From: Chloroflexota bacterium
GTDB taxonomy: Bacteria > Chloroflexota > Anaerolineae > Anaerolineales > Anaerolineaceae
Length of the DNA stretch: 64,000 nucleotides
Assembly (NCBI GenBank): GCA_012729755.1
Contig: JAAYCN010000068.1
Span: 1 to 64,000 of the forward strand
Reading direction: 5' to 3'
Shown here piece after piece: positions 49,420-58,983 of this stretch. Both the position numbers and the translations under genes were made by a program. A model generated the notes under the pieces. It did no database searches and had not been told where the DNA came from. It worked only from the letters and a program-made list of their open reading frames with translations. The first letter of the stretch is position 1, and every line of letters begins with the position of its first letter.

Positions 49420-50574
49420 CTATGGCAGTATGTCTGGCGAGAACATACGGTTGTATTCATCGACTGCGTAACGGTCTGTCATGCCGGCGATATAATCGCA
49501 AATGGTGCGTTCGAGTCCGCGCTCAGCTATTAGACCTTGATAATAAGGTGGCATGACCGCTGGTGTGGAATGGTAGACATTGAATAGTTCGCTTACCACA
49601 CGTTCAGCTTTGGTTGACATGCGCACAACCCGGTAGTGACGATATAGGTTGGCGAACAAAAAGTCTTTAAGTTCGCGGTTGCGGCGGTACATATCCTCGC
49701 TGAAACCAACGACATTATAGGGCAGTTTTTGAAGCTCGAGGGCTGATTTGACACCGCTCTTGCGCAAGTAGCGGTCAATTGATTGGATCAGATCTGTAGT
49801 TTCGAAGTCAATCAGACGGCGAATGATCTGATGGCGAGTCAGGTCGTCGAGCGTTTCGGTCTTGCGCAAGCCAATGCTTTCATTGACGATTTCCCAGATG
49901 GCAATGCCGTCGAGTTGACCGGGTGTGATCATCCCCGAGCGCAAGCCATCATCGAGATCATGAGCGGTATAGGCTAATTCGTCAGCGACATTGGCAATTT
50001 GCGCCTCGAGGTGGCCGCGTAATTCGGGGTCAAATTCATTAGCTTCAGAGATGTCATAATCTGTTTCGTGTTTGACCATGCCCTCAAGGGTCTCCCAGGT
50101 CAGATTCAGCCCGGGAAAATCAGGGTAACGCCGTTCGAGCTCGGTGACGATGCGCAAAGACTGAGTATTGTGGTTGAAACCTCCATGGTCAGTCATCAGG
50201 CGCGAAAGCGCTGCCTCGCCAGAGTGCCCAAAGGGAGGGTGGCCAAGGTCGTGGGCAAGGCAGATCGTTTCCACAAGGTCTTCGTTGGCTCCCAGTGTGC
50301 GGGCGAGGGAACGTCCGATTTGAGCGACTTCGAGGGAGTGGGTGAGGCGGGTTCGATAATAATCGCCTTCCTGGTTAATAAAGACCTGTGTTTTATACTC
50401 TAAGCGGCGAAAAGCGGTAGTGTGTAAGACACGTTCACGGTCGCGCTGAAAACGCGTGCGGAAATCAGCTTCTTCCTCCGGAAACTTACGCCCTTTTGAA
50501 TTCTTGCTGCGGATGCCATAAGGCGCGAGTTGCTGATCTTCAAAATCTTCGAGTTGTTGGCGGGTGTAGATCAT
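49420..50574 (-). CDS. dgt: Deoxyguanosinetriphosphate triphosphohydrolase-like protein
   Basis: HD-domain motifs: FRRLEYKTQVF, RTRLTHSLEVAQIGRSLAR, ETICLAHDLGHPPFGHSGEAAL. Confidence 0.93.
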   Translation of the reverse strand: MIYTRQQLEDFEDQQLAPYGIRSKNSKGRKFPEEEADFRTRFQRDRERVLHTTAFRRLEYKTQVFINQEGDYYRTRLTHSLEVAQIGRSLARTLGANEDLVETICLAHDLGHPPFGHSGEAALSRLMTDHGGFNHNTQSLRIVTELERRYPDFPGLNLTWETLEGMVKHETDYDISEANEFDPELRGHLEAQIANVADELAYTAHDLDDGLRSGMITPGQLDGIAIWEIVNESIGLRKTETLDDLTRHQIIRRLIDFETTDLIQSIDRYLRKSGVKSALELQKLPYNVVGFSEDMYRRNRELKDFLFANLYRHYRVVRMSTKAERVVSELFNVYHSTPAVMPPYYQGLIAERGLERTICDYIAGMTDRYAVDEYNRMFSPDILP

Positions 50575-50613
50575 GTTTTTCCTCGGAGGTCATTCTACTT
50601 CAACGAGTGAGAA

Positions 50614-51408
50614 TTAGCTAATCTTTGTTCCTATTGAGTGCCCAGCTAAAATTTTAGCGAAATTTTCAGGCTCCATGCCGCTAAAAATGTAGGCTTTCAT
50701 GCCCGGGTTGGCCTGGCAGGCGGACTGAAGGAGTTTTACCTTGGCGAGCATGCCGCCTGTTACATCCGGTGCGGAGGCGCCTCGCAGGGACAGATTGTGA
50801 AGATTATCGTATTTTGAGAGGTTAACGGCTATTTCGGAATTAGCAGGGTAGTCGCTGTAAACGCCGGCTTCGATGCCGCTGATGAGCATGGCAGATGGTT
50901 TGAAGGTGGCAGCGAGATAGACAAATAACTCTTCTGTTGACAGAATCGTACCGCCCAGCTCCGTATCAATCACCGCGTCCCCATAGATCAAAGGAACGCC
51001 GCCTTTGTCCAGTGTCATTTTGATGCCCGCGGTGTCCCAGCGGATGATCTGGTGGTTCTGCGCCAGCACCAGAGCGGAAGGTCGGTGCACGATCACTGGC
51101 ATGCCCACCGAGATGGCCATATTGGTTACCAACTCATTGAGTTCGCGCGCTTTCTGAGCGACCTCGGCGAATCCCAGCCAGTCCGCTGAAGTTTTTACCC
51201 CATCCTGTGTGTGATGGCGTTTGGCCGCGGCATGGCCAAACGAGCCGGAGCCGTGCCCAAGCAGGATCTGGAGCTCAGGGCGCGTCTCTCGCAGGGTTTG
51301 AAGCGCTTCCATCAGGCTGTGAATTACCCTTGGTCTGGCTGTATCCGGCTGATCTTTGTCAGTGATCAGCGAACCGCCCAGTTTGATGAAGATTAAATTC
51401 TCATTCAT
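50614..51408 (-). CDS. Isopentenyl phosphate kinase
   Basis: AAK fold with IPK signature FIKLGGSLITDKD, GHGSGSFGHAAAKRH, DVTGGMLAKV. Confidence 0.9.
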   Translation of the reverse strand: MNENLIFIKLGGSLITDKDQPDTARPRVIHSLMEALQTLRETRPELQILLGHGSGSFGHAAAKRHHTQDGVKTSADWLGFAEVAQKARELNELVTNMAISVGMPVIVHRPSALVLAQNHQIIRWDTAGIKMTLDKGGVPLIYGDAVIDTELGGTILSTEELFVYLAATFKPSAMLISGIEAGVYSDYPANSEIAVNLSKYDNLHNLSLRGASAPDVTGGMLAKVKLLQSACQANPGMKAYIFSGMEPENFAKILAGHSIGTKIS

Positions 51409-52381
51409 GCGAATCACCTTCCGGGTTCGTCAAAACAGGTACGTCGATGACCTGCTGCGCGCCGGCTTCAATCAGAGCCTTTTTAAATGGTACGGTTTCT
51501 GCCGTCGGGGAGAGCGCGACCATGAATCCGCCCAAGCCTCCTCCGGTCAATTTTGCGCCAAGCGCTCCAGATTTGAGCGCGGCGGCATTTAATCGGTCAA
51601 GTTCCGGGCATGACAAGCCTAATTTCGCTAATTGCTCCTGGTTTTCATTCATCAGCTCCCCAAAACGTTGAATTTCTCCGCTCTGAAAAGCCTGACGGCC
51701 GAGTCTGGTGAGGCCAGCGATCTTTTTGAAGCATTCATCGATGAAAGTTGAGTCTTCGTCGTGCCGTCTGGCGAGTTCACCTACTGACGCCGCGGTGGAT
51801 TTTTTAATGCCGCTGTCGGCGATCAAAAAGTGAAAGTCCGCGCCTGGTTGCAGTGGCGTTGGCTGAGCGCCTTTAATAAACCAAATCGGCTGGTTATAGC
51901 TGACGACGCTGTTATCCACGCCCGAAGGGGTGCCATGCGCGGAAGTTTCAACTTGATAGGCGAGCGTGTTCAATTCCGGGTTCGTGATTGAGTGACCGAG
52001 AAAAGCTGAAAAGACACGAATGACAGCGACAGCCAGCGAAGCGCTTGACCCAAGCCCGGATGAGAAAGGAAAATTGGCCTGGATGTTTAAATTCGCCGAG
52101 GGTAATCGTTGAATCCCCAGATGCCGCAGGGTGACAATAACAGCTGCTTTGATCGGGTGAAGCTCAGGCAGCGCTTCAAAAGGACATTCGATATCTAATT
52201 GGGGAGCACTGACAGTCAAGCCTGAGTTCGCCGGTTTGATGCGCGCCTGCATCGTTGCTCTGAGCCAGCGCGAGGCAACCGGCACAGCCAAAGCCGGGTA
52301 GCCATAGACGACAGCATGTTCTCCAAGCAGAATTAATTTAGCAGGCGCTTTAGCGGTTAAGGCGGGCATGATATCAGACAA
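51401..52381 (-). CDS. mvk: Mevalonate kinase (GHMP family)
   Basis: APAKLILLGEHAVVYGYPALAVP, FPFSSGLGSSASLAVA, GALGAKLTGGGLGGFMVAL. Confidence 0.92.
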   Translation of the reverse strand: MSDIMPALTAKAPAKLILLGEHAVVYGYPALAVPVASRWLRATMQARIKPANSGLTVSAPQLDIECPFEALPELHPIKAAVIVTLRHLGIQRLPSANLNIQANFPFSSGLGSSASLAVAVIRVFSAFLGHSITNPELNTLAYQVETSAHGTPSGVDNSVVSYNQPIWFIKGAQPTPLQPGADFHFLIADSGIKKSTAASVGELARRHDEDSTFIDECFKKIAGLTRLGRQAFQSGEIQRFGELMNENQEQLAKLGLSCPELDRLNAAALKSGALGAKLTGGGLGGFMVALSPTAETVPFKKALIEAGAQQVIDVPVLTNPEGDSHE

Positions 52382-53246
52382 GTAAGTACAGGTTTAATAA
52401 GATCAAAATGCCCCAAAGCAGAATAGTAAACTGCAGTGGCCGGTCATGGAGCAGAACCTCTTCTGGTGAGCCGGCCGCTGTGCTGGTCTGTATGATGAAC
52501 GTATACCTGAAGATGCCGTAGAGCACGAACGGAATGGTGGCCATGCTCACATATTGGTTCTGATTAAGATGGGCATTAAAGGTATAAAGCACATAGGTGA
52601 TTAAAATCGCGCTGGTAATCACAACCAAAAACTGGTTGAGCAGCTCGACTGTATATCCTTCCAATACTTTTCGGTGTTCGCCGGCTGACTGTTGGAGCAG
52701 CTTCAGTTCAGATAGTCGTTTGCCAAAGCCAAGATAAAGCGCCAGAAATGTGGTTAGAATCAGCAGCCATGGCGAGAAGAATTTGACGGTGATCACGCTG
52801 ATCCCGGCTACCACGCGAATCACAAAACCGATGGCAATCACCAGAACATCTACCAGCATGATGTGTTTAAGCCATTTCGAGTACGCGAGCATTAAAAGTG
52901 TATAACTTACACAGATGAGCCCGAAGAGCGGCTTGAGCAGAAAAGCGCATGGGAACGCGATCAGGGATAACAGGATGGCTGTGATTACAGCAACGTTAAT
53001 CGGCAGGCGCCCTGACGCTATCGGGCTCAGCTTCTTGATCGGGTGCGCGCGGTCAGATCGTAAGTCCATCAGGTCATTGATGGTATAAGTGATTCCGCTA
53101 ACCAGACAGAAGAGTAAAAAAGCTGCGAAAACAGTCAAAAGCGGCTTGCGAACCAGGAGCTGTCCATCAAAAATCAAACCAGCAAAGATTACCAGATTTT
53201 TAATCCATTGTTTGGGGCGCAAAGTTTCGATGAAGGCTCTGACCAT
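52374..53246 (-). CDS. UbiA prenyltransferase family, decaprenyl-phosphate phosphoribosyltransferase-like
   Basis: LRPKQWIKNLVIFAGLIF, YTINDLMDLRSDRAHPIKKLSPIASGRLP, YLGFGKRLSEL. Confidence 0.88.
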   Translation of the reverse strand: MVRAFIETLRPKQWIKNLVIFAGLIFDGQLLVRKPLLTVFAAFLLFCLVSGITYTINDLMDLRSDRAHPIKKLSPIASGRLPINVAVITAILLSLIAFPCAFLLKPLFGLICVSYTLLMLAYSKWLKHIMLVDVLVIAIGFVIRVVAGISVITVKFFSPWLLILTTFLALYLGFGKRLSELKLLQQSAGEHRKVLEGYTVELLNQFLVVITSAILITYVLYTFNAHLNQNQYVSMATIPFVLYGIFRYTFIIQTSTAAGSPEEVLLHDRPLQFTILLWGILILLNLYLLV

Positions 53247-53354
53247 AGTTGAATCTTATCATATCTGACGAGGTGAGTCTCAGCTTGAGTGGGCAGTAGA
53301 CACGCTTTTTAATGAACCAAGAGTTGGGAAAAACCGATTATACTCAACAGGATT

Positions 53355-55148
53355 ATGGACCGAATTCGCAATTTTTGTATTATCGCTCATGTTGATCACG
53401 GCAAATCAACCCTGGCTGATCGCATGCTGCAAATGACCGGTACGATCTCGGATCGGGAAATGACTGACCAAGTGCTTGATTCAATGGATCTGGAACGAGA
53501 AAAAGGCGTCACGATTAAAGCGTCAGCGGTTCGGATGGTTTATAACGCCAAAGACGGACTGGACTATGAGTTCAACCTGATTGATACCCCCGGGCATGTC
53601 GACTTTAACTATGAAGTAAGCCGGGCATTATATGCCTGCGAAGGGGCGGTTCTGGTTGTTGACGCTACCCAGGGCATTGAGGCCCAGACACTGGCTAATC
53701 TTTACCTTGCCCTGGACGCTAATCTGGTGATTATTCCGGTAATCAATAAGGTGGACCTGCCTTCGGCGCAGGTGGATGCTGTGAAAAAAGACCTCGCGGC
53801 TCTTTTAGGCGCTGATGAAGATGAGATTGTTTCGATCAGTGCGAAGACTGGCCTCAATGTTGACCAGGTATTGGAAGCGATTGCTACGAAAGTGCCGTCG
53901 CCAGTGCGGGAGGTTGAAAAGCCATTACGCGGGCTGATTTTTGATTCACATTATGACTCCTATAAGGGCGTTATCTCGTATATTCGCGTTTTCGATGGCA
54001 CGATAAATCATGGTGACAAGATCATGATGATGGCCAACGGCATAAAGGTTACCCCGGTTGAGATCGGGATATTCGCGCCGACTCTGACTCCTGTTCAGCG
54101 CCTTGAGGCGGGTGATGTGGGTTATATTGCCACCGGATTGAAGACTGTCTCACAGAGTCGGGTTGGTGACACGATCACGACAGCGAACCATCCCGCCGAA
54201 ACCCCGTTGCCAGGGTATAAAAAAGCCAAACCAATGGTTTACGCTGGCGTCTACCCGACTGAAGGCGAGGATTATCCAATGCTGAAGGACGCGCTCGAAA
54301 AGCTGCAGCTGAATGACGCCTCACTGGTTTATGAGCCTGAATCTTCTGAGGCGCTTAACTTTGGTTTCAGATGTGGTTTTCTGGGCCTTTTTCACATGGA
54401 AATCATTCAGGAACGTCTGGAGAGAGAATACAACCTCGATGTGGTTTTTACCGCGCCATCAGTTGAATATCAGGTTGATATGAAGAATGGGGAAAGGATC
54501 ATCATTGATTCACCGGCTGATCTGCCTGATGAAGGTGAAATTGAAGAAATCTATGAACCCTGGATGTCTCTTGAAATCTTTACCCCGACAGACTATTATG
54601 GCGTGATTATGGAACTGGTGAAGAAGAAGCGGGGAGTTTACATCAGCCAGGAGTATCCAGCAGCTAATCGTGTGCAGCTGAATTATGAGATACCGCTTTC
54701 TGAGATCATAATCGACTTTTTCGACCTGCTCAAATCCAGCACGCGCGGTTATGCTTCTATGGATTATCAATTCCTCGAATATCGTGCGGGGGAACTGGTA
54801 AAGCTTGAGATCCTGCTGAATGAAGAGCCTGTGGACGCATTAACTGCTATCGTGCACAAAGACGATGCTTATCATAAGGGCCAGTCATTGGTGAGTAAGC
54901 TGAAGGAAATTATCCCTCAACAGTTATTTGTCATCCCTATTCAGGCATACGCTCAGGGGCGGGTAATTTCACGAGCCAATGTCAAGGCGCTGCGCAAGGA
55001 TGTGCTGGCCAAGTGCTATGGCGGCGATATTACACGCAAGAAAAAGCTGCTCGAGAAACAGAAAAAAGGCAAGAAACGCATGAAAATGGTCGGAAGTGTG
55101 GAAATTCCACAGGAAGCTTTTATGGCGATTTTGCGCCTGGAGAATTGA
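53355..55148 (+). CDS. lepA: Elongation factor 4 (LepA)
   Basis: [57 protein letters not shown]-terminal [16 protein letters not shown]. Confidence 0.98.
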   Translation: MDRIRNFCIIAHVDHGKSTLADRMLQMTGTISDREMTDQVLDSMDLEREKGVTIKASAVRMVYNAKDGLDYEFNLIDTPGHVDFNYEVSRALYACEGAVLVVDATQGIEAQTLANLYLALDANLVIIPVINKVDLPSAQVDAVKKDLAALLGADEDEIVSISAKTGLNVDQVLEAIATKVPSPVREVEKPLRGLIFDSHYDSYKGVISYIRVFDGTINHGDKIMMMANGIKVTPVEIGIFAPTLTPVQRLEAGDVGYIATGLKTVSQSRVGDTITTANHPAETPLPGYKKAKPMVYAGVYPTEGEDYPMLKDALEKLQLNDASLVYEPESSEALNFGFRCGFLGLFHMEIIQERLEREYNLDVVFTAPSVEYQVDMKNGERIIIDSPADLPDEGEIEEIYEPWMSLEIFTPTDYYGVIMELVKKKRGVYISQEYPAANRVQLNYEIPLSEIIIDFFDLLKSSTRGYASMDYQFLEYRAGELVKLEILLNEEPVDALTAIVHKDDAYHKGQSLVSKLKEIIPQQLFVIPIQAYAQGRVISRANVKALRKDVLAKCYGGDITRKKKLLEKQKKGKKRMKMVGSVEIPQEAFMAILRLEN

Positions 55149-56191
55149 TGACTTCAACAGACTCTCGGCATATTAACGCCAAACATATTATTCGCTGGGT
55201 AGTGCCTCTCTTAGTGACAGGGCTGGCATTTTACTTCATTATCCGCCAGGTCAGACTCGAAGACCTTAGAACCGCTTTTGGTACACTGAAAGGGCATACC
55301 TGGCAGGTGATGGGGCTCCTGCTTTTGGTCTATATTGTTGGGCAGCTGCTTAGAGCGCTTTCAATCAAGCTGATTTTGGGCGAAAATTTTGACTTCGCAA
55401 CCGCGTATTTTTCAATGAATGCCGGGTATCTGTTGAATAACTTTCTACCGTTCAGGCTGGGCGAGATTGGCCGGGCGTTGTTGCTGACTGGTGAGGGCAA
55501 GAATAAGGCCCCATTCTATAAGGTTTTCGCCTCGGTGGTGACCGAACGCATTCTTGACATTTTTATTTCTGCTTCGCTGTTTCTTCTGACCTTAAGTCTG
55601 GCAGTAACCTCCAAAAACCTGAAATTGATGGCGTGGATAGCCTGGTTTTTAATGCTGGCATTGATGACCGTGATGATGATCCTCTCTCGCCACAAGTTTG
55701 CGTTTTATCGCTGGTATGAGAAGATTTTCGGCAAAAGACAATTTTGGATGTCAAAGGTGCTGCCCAAACTGGCAAGCTTTTTGGAAGGTTTTGAAAAGTT
55801 GGCTGAACCGAAACAATTGGCCGCTATTTTAGGCGCGTTGACGTTATCGTGGGCTACCTCGATGGGCGAGATATATTTAATGCATAAGACGCTGCTGGTT
55901 GACCCGCAATGGTGGTGGCCGGCCTTTCTCATTTCAGCCTCCGCTTTTGCCGCTGCGCTGCCTTCCGCTCCTGGCAGTTTGGGTGTGTTTGAGGCAGCGA
56001 TGGTCAGCGCCCATCTGCTCCTGGGTGTCAATCAGGCCTCCGCTTTGGCGATCGCCATCATCTTGCATGTTTATCAATTTGTTGTCTCCAGCCTGCTTGG
56101 CCTGATCGGTTTGGAACGTTTGGGCGAAAACATTAGCTCAATCACCCTAAAATCCTCTCAACGGCAAAAGTCAGAAGCGAATCAATCATGA
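55148..56191 (+). CDS. Lysylphosphatidylglycerol synthase TM-region / UPF0104 flippase-like membrane protein
   Basis: Polytopic; NNFLPFRLGEIGRALLLTGEGK, AAALPSAPGSLGVFEAAMV; start ATG 55148 overlapping lepA stop. Confidence 0.88.
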   Translation: MTSTDSRHINAKHIIRWVVPLLVTGLAFYFIIRQVRLEDLRTAFGTLKGHTWQVMGLLLLVYIVGQLLRALSIKLILGENFDFATAYFSMNAGYLLNNFLPFRLGEIGRALLLTGEGKNKAPFYKVFASVVTERILDIFISASLFLLTLSLAVTSKNLKLMAWIAWFLMLALMTVMMILSRHKFAFYRWYEKIFGKRQFWMSKVLPKLASFLEGFEKLAEPKQLAAILGALTLSWATSMGEIYLMHKTLLVDPQWWWPAFLISASAFAAALPSAPGSLGVFEAAMVSAHLLLGVNQASALAIAIILHVYQFVVSSLLGLIGLERLGENISSITLKSSQRQKSEANQS

Positions 56192-57348
56192 AAGTGTTGA
56201 TTTCGGCGACTTATTTTGAGCCTTATCATTCGGGTTTAAGCACTTATGCCTACCGTTTGGCAAAAGGCCTGACGCAGCGGGGACATGAGGTGGTTGTGTT
56301 GACCTCCGCATATGCCTCCGCGTTAAAGCTCGAGGAATGGAAAGATGACATTCATATTGTGCGTGTTCCGGTGAGTTTTCGGCTTTCAAAAGGTGTCGTC
56401 ATGCTGGGCTTGTCAAAAGCAGCGTGGCAGTGGATTGGCTGGGCTGATGTGGTCAATTTACATTTGCCGCAGTTCGAGTCATTTTATCTCGCTCGTCTGG
56501 TTAAATGTTCGCGAAAGCCGCTTGTTGTCACCTGGCATTGCGACCTCGAAATGAGCGGCGGCGTCTTCGGGCAGTTCGCGGGGTGGGTGACAAACCACCT
56601 GGGGAGAGCTGCGGCAAGACTCTCAAACAGAATTGTTCAAAACTCAATGGATTATGCACGTACTTCCCGACATATTCGTCAGTTCATTGACAAGGTTGAG
56701 GAAGTGTGTACCCCCATAGAAGTTGAAGCGGCTCAATCGGAGATTGTCGAAGACTTGCGCCAGCGAATTGACTTTAAACCCGGACAGAAAATTATTGGTT
56801 TGGCGGGGCGTGTGGCGCGCGAAAAAGGCTATGAATATCTGGTTGAGGCTTTGCCGGGTATTTTGGCGGAATTTCCAACTGCCAGAGTTGTGCATGCCGG
56901 CATGTGGGCTGGTGTGGTAGGCGAGCAGGACTATCAGGCTGAAATTGAAAAGCTGATCGCTCCGTTTGGCGAGCGGTGGGTTTCGTTAGGCTTTCTTTCG
57001 GACGCAGCGTTTCGCGCATTTTTTGCCATGATTGACGTGCTGGCTTTTTCGAGCCTCAACCGTACCGAATCGTTCGGGATTGTGCAGATAGAAGCGATGG
57101 CGCAAGGTACACCGATTGCGGCGAGTGACCTGCCGGGGGTGCGCCAGCCTGTCCTGCGGACAGGGATGGGTGAAATCGTACCGCTAAGAGATGCCAGAGC
57201 GCTTGCCGGAGCGATTAAGAAGGTGTTAACCATGGGAAAGCCCGCAGAAAAACCAGAAGCTTATTTGGCCAGTTTTGGGGTTGACGCTGTGGCGAAGCGA
57301 TATGAGGAAATTTACGCGGAGGTGTTGGGAAATGCGGCCGCTGACTGA
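56188..57348 (+). CDS. GT4-family glycosyltransferase
   Basis: FEPYHSGLSTYAYRLAKGLTQRGHEVVVLTS, GLAGRVAREKGYEYLVEALP, NRTESFGIVQIEAMAQGTPIAASDLPGVRQPV. Confidence 0.93.
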   Translation: MKVLISATYFEPYHSGLSTYAYRLAKGLTQRGHEVVVLTSAYASALKLEEWKDDIHIVRVPVSFRLSKGVVMLGLSKAAWQWIGWADVVNLHLPQFESFYLARLVKCSRKPLVVTWHCDLEMSGGVFGQFAGWVTNHLGRAAARLSNRIVQNSMDYARTSRHIRQFIDKVEEVCTPIEVEAAQSEIVEDLRQRIDFKPGQKIIGLAGRVAREKGYEYLVEALPGILAEFPTARVVHAGMWAGVVGEQDYQAEIEKLIAPFGERWVSLGFLSDAAFRAFFAMIDVLAFSSLNRTESFGIVQIEAMAQGTPIAASDLPGVRQPVLRTGMGEIVPLRDARALAGAIKKVLTMGKPAEKPEAYLASFGVDAVAKRYEEIYAEVLGNAAAD

Positions 57349-58147
57349 AAAAGAAATGGAAAGGATTCTGGCTGATCAGCTATTTCAGCTGCCATATTTT
57401 AGAGCGATGCTGAGAGGTGTTGAGGAGAGTTTTTACCTGCGGACCGAGCTGGCTGAACCGATTTTGGATGTCGGGGCAGGCGATGGGCAATTTGCTCAAG
57501 TTGTGTTCAAGGGGAGACAGATTGTCGGTATTGATCCTTGGTGGGAACCGCTGACGGAAGCCAGCGAAAGGCGCGTTTATCCTTTGCTCTCACAGGCTAA
57601 GGGCGATAAATTGCCATTCAAAGAGAACAGTTTTCCAACGGCTGTCAGCAATTCAGTCCTGGAGCATATCCCTGACGTTCAACCGGTTTTAAACGAAATT
57701 GCCCGAAAACTTAAACCCGGCGGCCAATTTATATTTACCGTTCCAAACCAGCGATTCAAGACCGAGCTATGGGGTCAGGCTCTGTTTAACTCACTTCATC
57801 TCAAAGTGTTGGCGGAGAAGTATTCAGCTTTTTTTAATAAAATCGCGCGACATTACAATCTTGATCAGCCTGAGATTTGGACGAAACGACTGAAAGACGC
57901 TGGTTTTGAAAAAGTAGCGCATTTTAATTATTTTCCCCGTTGGGCGCTGCATAAATTGGAGCGGGGTCACTTATGGGGGCTGCCGAACTTATTGTGGAAG
58001 AAATTATTCGGGCGATGGATATTGTTCCCGAGTCGTCGAAATCCATTCATACCATATCAGATGGCCAGGCGACTGCTGGCTGACGCTGTTTGCGAAGACG
58101 GAACATGCTCGTTCTTCATCGCAGTAAAGGGGTTGGATGAAGCTTAG
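57332..58147 (+). CDS. SAM-dependent class I methyltransferase
   Basis: ILDVGAGDGQFAQVVF, SNSVLEHIPDVQPVLNEIARKLKPGGQFIFTVPN. Confidence 0.9.
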   Translation: MRPLTEKEMERILADQLFQLPYFRAMLRGVEESFYLRTELAEPILDVGAGDGQFAQVVFKGRQIVGIDPWWEPLTEASERRVYPLLSQAKGDKLPFKENSFPTAVSNSVLEHIPDVQPVLNEIARKLKPGGQFIFTVPNQRFKTELWGQALFNSLHLKVLAEKYSAFFNKIARHYNLDQPEIWTKRLKDAGFEKVAHFNYFPRWALHKLERGHLWGLPNLLWKKLFGRWILFPSRRNPFIPYQMARRLLADAVCEDGTCSFFIAVKGLDEA

Positions 58148-58934
58148 CAAGTATACATATTACCTGAAATCGATTTTCACGCTAATTCTTGGCGTTCGGA
58201 ATCCACTGAAAGTCATCGGTCTTTTTTTGCGTTCAAAAGCAAAAGATTTGGTCAGAATTGATCTGCGAGCCAGAAAAATAAGTATGTGGGTGAGAGGGCG
58301 CGTTGACGCTTGGTCGGTAAAAGAGGCGATCCTGGACGATTTTTATGAGATGTATGGTGAGCTGATTGAACCGGATTGGACTGTGGTTGATATTGGCGCG
58401 GCGATTGGTGAGTTCACTGTTTTAGCCGCCAAAAAGGCTTTGAGAGGCAAAGTTTATGCCTTTGAGCCCAACCCCACTTCGGTTGAGATCCTTCAAAAGA
58501 ACCTGAAGCAAAACCAGATTAAGAATGTGGAAGTGATTCGAAAAGGTGTGTGGTCCTCAACAACACGATTGAGCCTGAACCTGAAAAATGATGAACCGCT
58601 TCAAGCGGTCAGCAGTCCAGTGGCTGATGTTAATGCTGAGATTATTGAGTTTGAAACGACAACCCTGCAAGAGTATCTAAAAGAGGCTGGCATTGAGGAA
58701 ATTGATCTGCTCAAATCTGATTCTGAAGGGGCAGAGTATGAAGTGTTCTTCTCAATGCCGGCGAGTGTTCTTCGAAAAATAAAACGTATTGTGATGGAAT
58801 ATCACGACCTGGACGACCAGAAAACTCACCAGTCTCTGGTGAAATATTTTGAAGAAAATGGTTATTTGACCCGCCTCACTAAGAACCAGGTTCATGACGA
58901 TATTGGTTATCTCTATGCTGAGCGCAGCGGCTGA
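58137..58934 (+). CDS. FkbM-family methyltransferase
   Basis: WTVVDIGAAIGEFTVLAAKKALRGKVYAFEPNPTSVEILQKNLKQN, IDLLKSDSEGAEYEVF. Confidence 0.92.
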   Translation: MKLSKYTYYLKSIFTLILGVRNPLKVIGLFLRSKAKDLVRIDLRARKISMWVRGRVDAWSVKEAILDDFYEMYGELIEPDWTVVDIGAAIGEFTVLAAKKALRGKVYAFEPNPTSVEILQKNLKQNQIKNVEVIRKGVWSSTTRLSLNLKNDEPLQAVSSPVADVNAEIIEFETTTLQEYLKEAGIEEIDLLKSDSEGAEYEVFFSMPASVLRKIKRIVMEYHDLDDQKTHQSLVKYFEENGYLTRLTKNQVHDDIGYLYAERSG

Positions 58935-58983
58935 GATAACAGCAATATTCAGTCAGTGTTAAAATTCAGACAAACACGAAAAG

